Source: Staphylococcus argensis
GTDB lineage: Bacteria > Bacillota > Bacilli > Staphylococcales > Staphylococcaceae
NCBI RefSeq assembly: GCF_002902305.1
Contig: NZ_PPPX01000016.1
Coordinates: forward strand, 163,421-227,420
Length of the DNA: 64,000 nt
Reading direction: 5' to 3'
Below are positions 18,925 through 27,411 of this stretch, in pieces (the first letter of the stretch is position 1; each line of letters begins with the position of its first letter). The notes beneath the pieces are model-generated. The model saw only the letters and a list, made by a program, of their open reading frames with translations, ran no database searches and was not told the origin of the DNA. The position numbers and the translations under genes are program-made.

Positions 18925-20298
18925 TTACTCACTCTTAATCTGATCTTCTGGGATTAAATCATAATCAAACATGACTTCAGAACGGTTATCCAATAAGAGT
19001 TCACGGTCAATTTCTTTAGAAGTGGTCGCATCTTCCGTAACTTTGTAGATTTTTGATTTACGATAGTATTTGCCATTTTCTTTCACGAACCGATGATTTT
19101 CTTCCTCTAAATGATATTTCCAAGGAAAGGCCGCTTCACTTCTCAATTCACCATACAATGTTTCATCAGCGACCCATAAGCAGATTTGTATTTTCTGCGA
19201 AGTTGGATTTTTAAAACGATAGTCCACGTAATTGTAAGAAACTGACGTCCCATTCTGAAATGGTTTACGCTCTCCTTGATCAGGCGCGAGCGCATCAGAA
19301 TGTGCGTGGAATTCAGTGATTTGAAGTGGACTATGAATCACGAGCAAATGTAGATTATTTGCCAAGTTACAAATTCCGCCACCCATGCCGGCCTGAACTT
19401 GATTATTCACGATAACTCGGCCATCTTTATAGCCGTTTTTCTTATTAATTTTTCCTACGAGTTTCCAAAAAGAGAATTCTTCTCCAGGATTAATCACAAT
19501 TCCATCAATTTTTGAAGCTGCTAAATCAATATTGTCAGCTTTATTCGTTTGTAGCACAGGGTCGATACCTGGACCTTTTTTAATCAAATATGAAGAAACG
19601 GTATGAACCACATTCGGTAATTTCAATTTTTGTCGATGTTGCGCAAACTTTTTACGCCCTTTCAAATCTTGAATATGGCGTTTCGCTGTTTCTTTTTTAA
19701 CTGCTAAATCATAAAGTTTCGGATATCTTTCGCTTAAAGGCTTACGTTCTGTCATGTCTGTCTCCTTAATTTGATGTTGTAGTGGTGAGCGTTGTTGAAT
19801 TTTAAATATTTTACCCACCTTTAGTAAAAGCTGTTCTACGCGACGTTTCTTACCAATCTTCGTCTCATCTTCGTGCATCAAAAATTTCACTAATATATTC
19901 GCTAAACCACATTTATTTGCGCCATCAATATCTGTAAATAATTGGTCGCCAATTACGTTGATTTGATCTTTAGGAAGGTCTAAACGCTCAACTGCTTTAT
20001 GAAAATTTCTCACATCCGGCTTATCTGCCATCGGAATAAATTCTGTTTGGATATGACGGTTAAACTCACTAATACGCGCCTCACTATTATTTGATAATAA
20101 TAATGTTTTAAAGCCTATATTATGTATTTCTGTGAACAAAGCATCTACTTTCTCTGTAGTGTCCGCTCCGTGTGGAACTAATGTGCCATCAATATCAAAG
20201 ATGAGTCCTCTGTAACCCACATCATATAGATTTTTATAATTGATATCATAAACGCTCTCGCTCAAGGCGTCAGGCATATATCTTCGTAGTAAATTCAT
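18925..20298 (-). CDS. HAD phosphatase (YqeG-like) fused to a VanW domain
   Basis: A 457-residue protein with two unrelated halves. Residues 1-165 are a HAD-superfamily phosphatase of YqeG/type-IIIA kind, with the nucleophile motif FDIDGTLVP (about 34), motif II LLLSNN and motif IV GDQLFTDIDGANKCG. A basic linker of about 30 residues follows. Residues about 200-457 are VanW-like: NPGEEFSFWKLVG, GRVIVNNQVQAGMGGGICN and SVSYNYVDYRFKN. VanW proteins are linked to cell-wall or vancomycin-resistance loci but have no settled reaction. No stop or frameshift lies between the halves. ATG 20298 has GAGG at a longish spacing. It appears monocistronic. The HAD active-site Asps are present. Confidence 0.85.
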   Translation of the reverse strand: MNLLRRYMPDALSESVYDINYKNLYDVGYRGLIFDIDGTLVPHGADTTEKVDALFTEIHNIGFKTLLLSNNSEARISEFNRHIQTEFIPMADKPDVRNFHKAVERLDLPKDQINVIGDQLFTDIDGANKCGLANILVKFLMHEDETKIGKKRRVEQLLLKVGKIFKIQQRSPLQHQIKETDMTERKPLSERYPKLYDLAVKKETAKRHIQDLKGRKKFAQHRQKLKLPNVVHTVSSYLIKKGPGIDPVLQTNKADNIDLAASKIDGIVINPGEEFSFWKLVGKINKKNGYKDGRVIVNNQVQAGMGGGICNLANNLHLLVIHSPLQITEFHAHSDALAPDQGERKPFQNGTSVSYNYVDYRFKNPTSQKIQICLWVADETLYGELRSEAAFPWKYHLEEENHRFVKENGKYYRKSKIYKVTEDATTSKEIDRELLLDNRSEVMFDYDLIPEDQIKSE

Positions 20299-20437
20299 GT
20301 TTTTTATACCTCACTGAAAAAGATTTTTATAAAAAAATACAATAAAACTATTGTTATATTCACTCTATAAGTGTAAACTGTCCACATAAGAAAATCAATA
20401 GTCTATAAAGTGACACACAGCAAAGGGAGAGAGAAAC

Positions 20438-21121
20438 GTGCATCACAGTAATTTAATCGTTATGCTTACATATCAAGACTTTACAGTTCAGAACGCATAT
20501 CAAATCTTCGAGGAGTGCAAAGATACGGCAGCACAGTATTGGGGATTTAAAGATAAAGGCTTACCAGAAATTGAAATGAAAGAATTGTTTAATTACATGA
20601 AGTCATGTGGTAAAACCACAGTTTTGGAAGTCGTTGAATATGATGAAGCTAAAAGTTTAGAGGGCGCGGAACTTGCTAAAGCATGTGGCGCAGATATTCT
20701 CATGGGAACGACTTATTTCGACTCCGTCAACACGTTCTGTTTAGCCAATCACATCACTTATCTTCCATTCGCTGGAGAAGTTGTAGGTCGTCCATCGATA
20801 CTCAAAGGTGACATCTCACAAATTGTTGAACAAGCTCAAAAGCTATCAGAGCGAGGTGTTAGTGGATTTGACCTATTAGGTTATCGACATGAGGAAACAC
20901 CTGAAGCGTTAATTGAGGCTTTTGTAGAAGCAAACGATTTACCCGTATGCGTTGCGGGCAGCATCGATAGTTATGACAAACTCGATTTCATTAAACGCGT
21001 GAATCCATGGGCATTCACGATAGGGAGCGCCTTCTTCGATCACAAATTTGATGGTTCCTTTAGCGAACAAATTGATAAAGTGGTTCAGTATATCAGCCAA
21101 GAAGACGCCCTTCCTAGTTAA
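20438..21121 (+). CDS. TIM-barrel protein of unknown function
   Basis: A 227-residue cytosolic protein. The alternating beta/alpha pattern and the C-terminal VCVAGSIDSYDKLDFIKRVN followed by FTIGSAFFD resemble the glycine-rich phosphate-binding loops of beta7/beta8 in ribulose-phosphate-binding TIM barrels. Other conserved-looking stretches are TVLEVVEYDEAKSLE, GADILMGTTYFDSVN and YLPFAGEVVGRP. Start GTG 20438 lies 8 bp after AGGGAG; an internal ATG at 20462 is possible. Substrate not predictable. Its own terminator follows. Confidence 0.7.
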   Translation: MHHSNLIVMLTYQDFTVQNAYQIFEECKDTAAQYWGFKDKGLPEIEMKELFNYMKSCGKTTVLEVVEYDEAKSLEGAELAKACGADILMGTTYFDSVNTFCLANHITYLPFAGEVVGRPSILKGDISQIVEQAQKLSERGVSGFDLLGYRHEETPEALIEAFVEANDLPVCVAGSIDSYDKLDFIKRVNPWAFTIGSAFFDHKFDGSFSEQIDKVVQYISQEDALPS

Positions 21122-21143
21122 TCAACGTTATGAGATAAAAAAC

Positions 21144-21184
21144 GTACCCTAACCGTCTTAAACTTCAACTTTCGGTTAGGGTAC
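21144..21184. terminator. Bidirectional terminator between convergent genes
   Basis: GTACCCTAACCG pairs with CGGTTAGGGTAC (12 bp). It lies between the plus-strand TIM-barrel gene and the minus-strand YitT gene. Confidence 0.85.
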
Positions 21185-21215
21185 ATTCATATTATTCAAC
21201 TTTAAGACATCCGTC

Positions 21216-22070
21216 CTACTGCATTTTCATAAATCCGTTACCTAAGACGTCTCGTACATCGTGGATGACTAAGAAAGCATTGGAATCGTGCGCGTTGACG
21301 ATCTTTTTAATACGCGCCAGTTGGTTCTGAGGCACGACAACGTAAAGTACGTTCGTTTGTCGACGTTCGTAGCCTCCTACACCGTTAAGCAACGTAGATC
21401 CACGGCCTGTTTCATAATGAATTTGATCGCTAATTTCACCATTATACTCAGAAATGATGGTTATGGCCTTCTTAGGATTGAAACCTTCAATAACGAACGC
21501 CATGCATTTTTCCACAATAAAGAGCATAACAATGGTATAAAGTACATTCTCAATATCTATCGTAATTAAGAAAGAGAGGACAATGAGCGTATCTAGGACG
21601 AATAGCGCTTGCGCCGTCTTCACTTCCGTATATTTATCGATAATCTTCGCGATAACTGACGTACCACCGAGTGTACTGCGAGCTGAAATAACGAAACCTG
21701 TACCAATTCCGATAAACGCCCCACCGAAGATACTGTTAATAAAGTCTGACTGTAGATGCAAGTTGAAAGATTCCGTGAGCGCTAGCCAAACCGAACTCGC
21801 AATCACCGTGATCAGCGTATAAATCGCTGTCGTCTTGCTTAAGTACTTCCAACCTACTGCGATGAGGATGATGTTGATGATGAATGACGTGAGCGCTGGT
21901 GAGAGGCCGAGCGTATACTTGAGATTTAAGGAAATACCGACCGTACCGCCTTCACCGAGGTTTGCTGCGATGATAAAAGCATTGACGCCCACCGCAATGA
22001 GGAATGTACCTAGCAAGCAGAAAATAATATTTTTAGTGTGAATTTGAATAGCTTTCTTACTCATATTCAC
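21216..22070 (-). CDS. YitT-family membrane protein (DUF161/DUF2179)
   Basis: Integral membrane protein of about 284 residues with five hydrophobic segments in the first 190 residues (GTFLIAVGVNAFIIAANLGEGG is the family hallmark). A cytosolic DUF2179 ferredoxin-like domain follows (about 200-284), with ETGRGSTLLNGVGGYE and NVLYVVVPQNQLARIKKIV. Transported substrate unknown. Two starts are possible: GTG 22070 and ATG 22064. The latter has better spacing from GGGAGG. Confidence 0.88.
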   Translation of the reverse strand: MNMSKKAIQIHTKNIIFCLLGTFLIAVGVNAFIIAANLGEGGTVGISLNLKYTLGLSPALTSFIINIILIAVGWKYLSKTTAIYTLITVIASSVWLALTESFNLHLQSDFINSIFGGAFIGIGTGFVISARSTLGGTSVIAKIIDKYTEVKTAQALFVLDTLIVLSFLITIDIENVLYTIVMLFIVEKCMAFVIEGFNPKKAITIISEYNGEISDQIHYETGRGSTLLNGVGGYERRQTNVLYVVVPQNQLARIKKIVNAHDSNAFLVIHDVRDVLGNGFMKMQ

Positions 22071-22382
22071 TTGTCCTCCCTTCCTACTATAGAATCAATC
22101 TCCTTTAGTAAAATTTTTATTTCTTGAATACTGGACAAAACAAAAAGAACCTTTTAGATTTTCGCTAAAAAGTCCTAAATATTCATTATTGCTATCGTTC
22201 TTGTCACACGCAATTTCTAATCATAATAAAGATTTCTTGCTTTTACAACACAAGCAGGTTAGGAAAATTTGACATTTCTATTAAGACAGATAAGGACGGG
22301 GTTGAAGATGGCTTCTACCTTAAATAAAAAGCCACCCAACTATCACTATTTCGATAATTGGGTGACATATCATTAACATTTA
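22071..22382. other. Intergenic gap with YitT leader and a terminator
   Basis: About 310 bp. The right end holds the terminator described at 22333-22364. The rest has only short AT-rich inverted repeats (for example TTTTAGattttcgCTAAAA near 22155). A 22-codon frame at 22305 overlaps the terminator and is not believable. Confidence 0.5.
22333..22364 (-). terminator. Terminator of the first DUF4064 gene
   Basis: CACCCAA at 22333-22339 and TTGGGTG at 22358-22364 form the stem. On the minus strand it is followed by GCTTTTTATTT. Confidence 0.8.
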
Positions 22383-22898
22383 TTAATACTTGTATGGATC
22401 GTCTTTGACTTCATCTGTGTGACGACGTGAATCATTGTCTATAAAATCTTGGTTGCTAGCGTGGATTTGTTGGTTATTATTATAATTTTGGTAATATCCG
22501 TGCTCCATCGCCTGCTTAGGCTTTCTCACTAACAGCATGATACCTGCAATAATCCAAAGTACTCCTGCTACAAAGTTAATAGAAAAGATGTTGATAATAC
22601 CACAAACAAGAAGAATGATCCCCGCAGCTTTCGTCTTCTTACCAATCCAAATCGCAGCCATGATGCTTAGAATAAGAAAGATAATAGCTAAGATTAGTGA
22701 CAGAATCGAAACAACTGACCAACCACTAATATAATTTTCTGCTTCGCTATTACTATAAAAACCTGTTTCAACTAACTTTTCTTTAGTACGACTAGCGAAA
22801 ACAATGTAATTTAATATCCAATAGATAGTCACTAAGAAACTGAGAGCTGTAATTCCTACACCTATCCAAGAAAGCACGCGTTCTGCTGTACGTTTCAT
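22383..22898 (-). CDS. DUF4064-family membrane protein A
   Basis: A 171-residue protein with four membrane segments, GKKTKAAGIILLVCGIINI as the central conserved loop, and a hydrophilic C-terminal tail ending in DEVKDDPYKY. It is paralogous to the gene at 23111-23638, which shares the GKKTKAA loop, the ribosome-binding site layout (GGGAG/GGGGG then ATTACATAAT-C/T) and the DDPYKY tail. ATG 22898 chosen. Function unknown. Confidence 0.82.
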   Translation of the reverse strand: MKRTAERVLSWIGVGITALSFLVTIYWILNYIVFASRTKEKLVETGFYSNSEAENYISGWSVVSILSLILAIIFLILSIMAAIWIGKKTKAAGIILLVCGIINIFSINFVAGVLWIIAGIMLLVRKPKQAMEHGYYQNYNNNQQIHASNQDFIDNDSRRHTDEVKDDPYKY

Positions 22899-23053
22899 AA
22901 TTATGTAATCTCCCTTCTTATTTTCTAGTGCATATTTTATCACAAAAATGCGTATAATTAATTAGTAATTTCGTGAAATTTACGTGAATTTGAATACTTT
23001 TATGATAAATTCTCGTTTTTTTAATAAAACCAGAGAATTAACACATAGAAAAA

Positions 23054-23094
23054 GTCACTCTCCCATCGCTTGTTTAGACTGCGGGTAGAGTGAC
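23054..23094 (-). terminator. Terminator of the second DUF4064 gene
   Basis: GTCACTCTCCC pairs with GGGTAGAGTGAC around an AT-rich loop; a T-run follows on the minus strand. Confidence 0.8.
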
Positions 23095-23110
23095 CTATCA
23101 TTACAAATTA

Positions 23111-23638
23111 TTAATACTTGTATGGATCGTCTTTGACTTCTTTCGTATAACGACGAGCGTCATCTTCTAGAAAGTCAGAGTGTTTATCTTGCTCGTTAGT
23201 ATAATCTTGTTGTCTATCATATGTACCTTGGTGGTGTCCTTGGCTAGGTTGCTCTTTACGACGTTTTCGGAAAAGATTAATACTAGCAATAATCCAAATC
23301 AGACCGATTGGCCAAAAGTTAAAGATTATTGATAGAATCCCAATAACCAATAGCATAATCGCTGCTGCTTTCGTCTTCTTGCCTATCCAAATCGAACCAA
23401 TAATACCAAAAATAATTAAAATAATAGAAGAAATGAGGAATAGAACTGATACAGGTCCCCACAAACTAATAAAATTATCAGCTTCACTACTACTAAATTC
23501 ACCTGAAGCTATAAGTCCTTCTTTCGTTTGATTACCCATAATTGCGAAAAAGATAGTTCCTAGAAAGCACCCTAATAATGCGAGTCCCATTAATCCGACA
23601 GCAATCCAAGATGCCACACGTTCAGATGTAAATTTCAT
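23111..23638 (-). CDS. DUF4064-family membrane protein B
   Basis: A 175-residue paralogue of the neighbouring 171-residue protein. It has four membrane segments, the GKKTKAAAIMLLVIGI loop, and a Gln/His-rich tail ending in TKEVKDDPYKY. The near-identical tail of ten residues in both paralogues, in otherwise diverged proteins, suggests it binds a common partner. ATG 23638 with GGGGG upstream. Confidence 0.82.
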   Translation of the reverse strand: MKFTSERVASWIAVGLMGLALLGCFLGTIFFAIMGNQTKEGLIASGEFSSSEADNFISLWGPVSVLFLISSIILIIFGIIGSIWIGKKTKAAAIMLLVIGILSIIFNFWPIGLIWIIASINLFRKRRKEQPSQGHHQGTYDRQQDYTNEQDKHSDFLEDDARRYTKEVKDDPYKY

Positions 23639-23857
23639 GATTATGTAATCCCCCTAAGTCTTTTGCTAGTGCATAGTTTATCATGAAATAACGTTAATTT
23701 AATTACTTATTTAAAAAATTCTAAACATCTAAGTTGCTGTTACTAAAGATTTGTAAATTATGTGCTTCCCCTTTTTAATCAAGCCAAAAATTATATAGCA
23801 ATTCCTTTAATAATAAATTAAAATATGACTATACATAAAAAACAAAGGTGGATGCTC

Positions 23858-25156
23858 ATGCAATGTTCGAAATGTAATCAAAAAGTTAATCCCGAAGATA
23901 AATTCTGCATGTATTGCGGTAATAATTTAGAAACTGACGGTGCTACCTATTCTGAAGAAGCAAAAACCACTTCAGGCCCTCATTGTCCAAATTGTCATGC
24001 AGAAGTCAATCCAGACGATAAATTCTGTATGCAATGTGGATTCAACTTAGCAACCGCTTCAAATTCCAATTTCTCACATACTGAGTCTCTAGAAAATCAA
24101 ACTAAAGAGAACGTGAGTCTCGCAGACGAAGCAAAACAGTTATTTAATAATACAACAAAATCTATCGGTAAAATGGCAGGAAATGAAGAAAGCCTGAATC
24201 TCAATTTACGCGACATGTTCTCAGAAGTATTTAAATCTCACTCACGAGAAGAAGCCGATCGCATCTTTATTGCAGGAACTAAAGAAACGACGCCTGCTCT
24301 CAAGGATGTTTCCAATGAATGGGGCCGACCGTGGCTGTTTTCTCGAGTATTTGCAGCAATGGCTATAACGTTTGTACTTTTATGGGTTATGGCTGCATCA
24401 TTTGGAAATGAGAACGCAATCCCAGGTCTTATATTTATTGGAGCCTTAACTGTACCTTTATCAGGACTCTTCTTTTTCTATGAGACTAACGCTTTTAAAA
24501 ATATCAGTATCTTCGAAGTTCTGAAATGGTTTTTTATTGGGGGCGTATTCTCACTTTTAGTTACACTCTTTCTCTATAACTTTGTTTCATTTAGTGAAGA
24601 GGAAGAAGTATTCGGGGGAATGACGCTCACTGATGCCATCTCAACAGGGATTGTAGAAGAACTTGGTAAAGCAATTATCATTATTATAATTGTGAATATC
24701 ACTAAAACGAATAAAATTCTTAATGGATTGCTTATAGGTGCAGCGATTGGTGCTGGCTTTGCCGTCTTTGAATCAGCAGGTTATATTTTAAAATTTGCTA
24801 TATATGCTCACGTTCCAGTGATGGATATGATTATCCTACGTGCTTGGACAGGCCTTGGAAGTCATCTTGTTTGGGCGGCAATTGTAGGTGCTGCAGTAGT
24901 TATTGCTAAAAGTGAAGTAAAATTCGAATTTAATAATATTGTAGATCCAAGATTTCTATTTTTCTTCTTCGCTTCTGTTATACTACACGCAATTTGGGAC
25001 GTAGATATAACATTTTTAGGTAGTTATAACCTGAAAATCATTATTTTAATTGTTCTCGGTTGGCTATTAGTTTTCATCCTAATGAAAGCGGGATTAAATC
25101 AAGTTAATACACTGCAAAATACCGTTAATGAAGAAATTTATGAAAATGAGAAGTAA
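23858..25156 (+). CDS. Double zinc-ribbon PrsW-family intramembrane protease
   Basis: A 432-residue protein. Two N-terminal zinc ribbons have the pattern C-x2-C-x-(Q/H)-(K/A)-x-V-N-P-(E/D)-D-K-F-C-M-x-C-G. A soluble linker of about 80 residues follows, then eight or so membrane segments. The protease signature is visible: GIVEELGKA (catalytic Glu pair), FAVFESAGYI and a C-terminal HAIWD. PrsW proteases cleave anti-sigma factors in B. subtilis, but the substrate here is unknown. ATG 23858 lies 6 bp after GGTGG. It is divergent from DUF4064-B and convergent with another DUF4064-like gene. Confidence 0.85.
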   Translation: MQCSKCNQKVNPEDKFCMYCGNNLETDGATYSEEAKTTSGPHCPNCHAEVNPDDKFCMQCGFNLATASNSNFSHTESLENQTKENVSLADEAKQLFNNTTKSIGKMAGNEESLNLNLRDMFSEVFKSHSREEADRIFIAGTKETTPALKDVSNEWGRPWLFSRVFAAMAITFVLLWVMAASFGNENAIPGLIFIGALTVPLSGLFFFYETNAFKNISIFEVLKWFFIGGVFSLLVTLFLYNFVSFSEEEEVFGGMTLTDAISTGIVEELGKAIIIIIIVNITKTNKILNGLLIGAAIGAGFAVFESAGYILKFAIYAHVPVMDMIILRAWTGLGSHLVWAAIVGAAVVIAKSEVKFEFNNIVDPRFLFFFFASVILHAIWDVDITFLGSYNLKIIILIVLGWLLVFILMKAGLNQVNTLQNTVNEEIYENEK

Positions 25157-25160
25157 GTTA

Positions 25161-25197
25161 AATAGCGAGACTCACTATTACAGTGAATCTCGCTATT
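25161..25197. terminator. Bidirectional terminator
   Basis: AATAGCGAGA at 25161-25170 pairs with TCTCGCTATT at 25188-25197, with an inner TCACT/AGTGA stem. It is followed by TTTT on plus and flanked by A-rich DNA for minus-strand use. It lies between convergent genes. Confidence 0.85.
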
Positions 25198-25199
25198 TT

Positions 25200-26069
25200 T
25201 TACGGTGTTAATTCTTCTCGTCGATTATTCTCATCATATTCTGGTTTTTGTCCCATTTTGTTATATAACAGAATTCCTACTATAAGTAAGAACATGCCTG
25301 CAATAATGTTAAATATTAAATTAGCACAACCAACGATAATAAATAAATTCGCTTTTAAGAAATTAACGCTTTTACTTTTAATTAAATAGATAATCAGCAC
25401 TACTATCGCAATTACGGTAACTAATACTCCAGAGTATATGAAACTCGTATATAAAAATGATTTGTATATCATAGTTTGAGTATAACCATCTATGACACTT
25501 GGATCGCGATAGAATGTACGGGACGCCTCAGAATTTAGAATCATTGCAAAAGGGATAGTTGCTAACGCGTAAATGATTATACAAAGAATACTAATAGACA
25601 AACTTGCTATAAGTAATCCTAATTCAAACCCGTCCATTTTCTTAATTTTTGAAGTTTCATTCTCTCTCACTATTTCGCTTCTACCATTTCTTTTATATGT
25701 ATTTATCGTTTTAATCCCAGCAATAATCCAAATTACGATAGCTGGCAAGCTTGTCACCAAACTTAGGAAAGCACAAATAAACATCAAAGTTATTGTGAGT
25801 TTTGGCCTATTTTTAAAATTTTTAGCAGCAATAAAAGCTAATATTATTGTAATAACACTCACTATCATTAGGATACATAACCAAAATAAAGTTTGATCCG
25901 ATGATTCAATCGGATAACCAATCATTTGGTCAGCAACCCCTTCAAGTTTCTTATTAATATAAATATGCATGTGCGTCTTATATAACGCGTACGGCAATAA
26001 TACCGATAAAGTCAACATCTGTAGTCCTATACCGATCATATTTAACATTTTCTCCGACTTATAAATCAT
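25200..26069 (-). CDS. Duplicated DUF4064-like membrane protein
   Basis: A 289-residue protein with eight hydrophobic segments arranged as two similar four-helix halves (about 1-130 and 145-280). They are joined by a charged linker (RSEIVRENETSKIKKMDG). Each half begins with a helix-start like MLNMIGIGL / FELGLLIAS and ends with a helix followed by INTYKR / YNKMGQ, like the single-module DUF4064 proteins nearby. ATG 26069 has GGAGG 6 bp upstream. Function unknown. Confidence 0.7.
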   Translation of the reverse strand: MIYKSEKMLNMIGIGLQMLTLSVLLPYALYKTHMHIYINKKLEGVADQMIGYPIESSDQTLFWLCILMIVSVITIILAFIAAKNFKNRPKLTITLMFICAFLSLVTSLPAIVIWIIAGIKTINTYKRNGRSEIVRENETSKIKKMDGFELGLLIASLSISILCIIIYALATIPFAMILNSEASRTFYRDPSVIDGYTQTMIYKSFLYTSFIYSGVLVTVIAIVVLIIYLIKSKSVNFLKANLFIIVGCANLIFNIIAGMFLLIVGILLYNKMGQKPEYDENNRREELTP

Positions 26070-26284
26070 GGTAGTCCTCCCAATTTTTTTCAATAATCTA
26101 TTAATAACGTACCATAATCTAGAGTTGATTAGGAGATGAATTTTAAAATTTTAGAACTTAAAACACGAACTTTAAAGGAGTTTTGACAAAAATATCCTCT
26201 TACAAAATATGTACAGATTTCTTAATTTCGATCGATTATCGTGACAGTTTTTCATTTTCACCCTCCCACCAAAACTCAATAACC

Positions 26285-26313
26285 TTGACTCTGACATGTA
26301 ATAACCTTACATT
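26285..26313 (+). promoter_or_regulatory. Promoter for the TPP riboswitch transcript
   Basis: TTGACT (26285-26290), 17 bp, TACATT (26308-26313). It lies about 20 bp above the first riboswitch helix. Confidence 0.55.
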
Positions 26314-26333
26314 TAGAGTATAACTTCATACAT

Positions 26334-26419
26334 ACACTAGGGGTGTCACTGAACTGAGATGGGCCTGGCCCAAACCCTTTGAACCTGATCTAGTTTACGC
26401 TAGCGGAGGAAAGTGTAGT
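26334..26419 (+). promoter_or_regulatory. TPP (THI-box) riboswitch
   Basis: Contains the conserved thi-box elements in order: AGGGGTG, CTGAGA, then CCTTTGAACCTGATCTAG and CTAGCGGAGGAAAGTG. The P1 ends (ACACT/AAGTGT) can pair. A terminator lies 60-90 bp downstream, before the SDR gene, so TPP binding should switch transcription off. Confidence 0.95.
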
Positions 26420-26480
26420 ACCGATTTATAATAATTGATCAAACTTACTATGATTATTTATAGCTTCATTTATGTCGTTT

Positions 26481-26507
26481 ACACAACTTTCCTCGTGAAG
26501 GTTGTGT
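26481..26507 (+). terminator. Riboswitch-controlled terminator
   Basis: ACACAACTTTC (26481-26491) pairs with GAAGGTTGTGT (26497-26507) around a 5-nt loop; ATTTTTATTT follows. It lies between the TPP aptamer and the SDR gene. Confidence 0.85.
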
Positions 26508-26547
26508 ATTTTTATTTATCAAAAAATTAAAAAAGGGAGTGTTACAT

Positions 26548-27297
26548 ATGACAAGAACAGTATTAGTAACAGGAAGCAGTAGAGGACTCGGCGCAACTAT
26601 CGCCAAGACGCTACTCCAACAAGGATTCAACGTAGTAGTGAACTATCATCGAAGTAAAGAAGAGGCTGAAGCGCTGATTAAAGGGTACGAACACCAAGCC
26701 ATCGCAATCCAAGCCGACGTTACTAAACGCGAAGAGGTTGAAGCAATGGTGAAACAAGCAACTGAGCATTTCGGACAAATCGACGTGGTCGTGAATAACG
26801 CACTTGTTGGTTTCAAATTCGACCCAACTACGCAGAAATCATTTAAAGACCTCACTTGGGAAGACTATCAACAACAAATTAACGGTACTTTGAAAGCTGC
26901 ATTCAACGTTTCTCAAAGTGTTATTCCTCAATTTATGGAGCGTCAATCCGGCAGTATTATCAGTATTGGTACCAATTTATATCAGAATCCGGTGGTGCCT
27001 TACCACGAATACACGACTGCCAAAGCAGGTTTAATCGGCTTCACGCGCAATCTTGCTTCTGAATTGGGTCAACACGGCATTACTGCGAACGTCGTTTCTG
27101 GCGGCTTGTTGAAGACGACAGATGCAAGTGCAGCGACGACACCAGAAGTGTTTGATTTAATCGCTCAAACTACACCTACGAGACAGGTGACGACGCCTCA
27201 AGATGTGGCCAACATGGTTGCTCATTTAGCGTCAGAACATGCGACCAATATTACAGGCCAGAATATTACAGTTGATGGCGGTTTAACGATGAATTAA
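26548..27297 (+). CDS. Short-chain dehydrogenase under TPP control
   Basis: A 249-residue classical SDR oxidoreductase. NAD(P) binding motif TGSSRGLGATIA at the N-terminus, NVVVNYHRSKEEA, VVNNA, catalytic Ser in SIISIGTN and Y-x3-K in YTTAK, C-terminal VDGGLTMN. Close in pattern to 3-oxoacyl-ACP reductases. ATG 26548 has AAGGGAG upstream. The riboswitch implies a role in making or salvaging thiamine or its precursors. The reaction cannot be read from the sequence. A strong hairpin follows, so the gene may be expressed alone. Confidence 0.85.
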   Translation: MTRTVLVTGSSRGLGATIAKTLLQQGFNVVVNYHRSKEEAEALIKGYEHQAIAIQADVTKREEVEAMVKQATEHFGQIDVVVNNALVGFKFDPTTQKSFKDLTWEDYQQQINGTLKAAFNVSQSVIPQFMERQSGSIISIGTNLYQNPVVPYHEYTTAKAGLIGFTRNLASELGQHGITANVVSGGLLKTTDASAATTPEVFDLIAQTTPTRQVTTPQDVANMVAHLASEHATNITGQNITVDGGLTMN

Positions 27298-27306
27298 TGA
27301 GAAATT

Positions 27307-27343
27307 GCTAAAGCTCGTTTCTTTAACTATAGCGGGCTTTAGC
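27307..27343 (+). terminator. Terminator after the SDR gene
   Basis: GCTAAAGCtCG pairs with CGgGCTTTAGC; TTTTGCTTTTTT follows. It separates the TPP-controlled gene from the monooxygenase. Confidence 0.8.
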
Positions 27344-27411
27344 TTTTGCTTTTTTGTAAAATGGCTCCCTATGCAATTTTTAAAAATATCTAGTGAAGGC
27401 GGTTTCGTAAA

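Noticed and set aside
22305..22376. Small gene of 22 codons
   Set aside because: Most of it lies within a clear terminator hairpin and there is no good ribosome-binding site.
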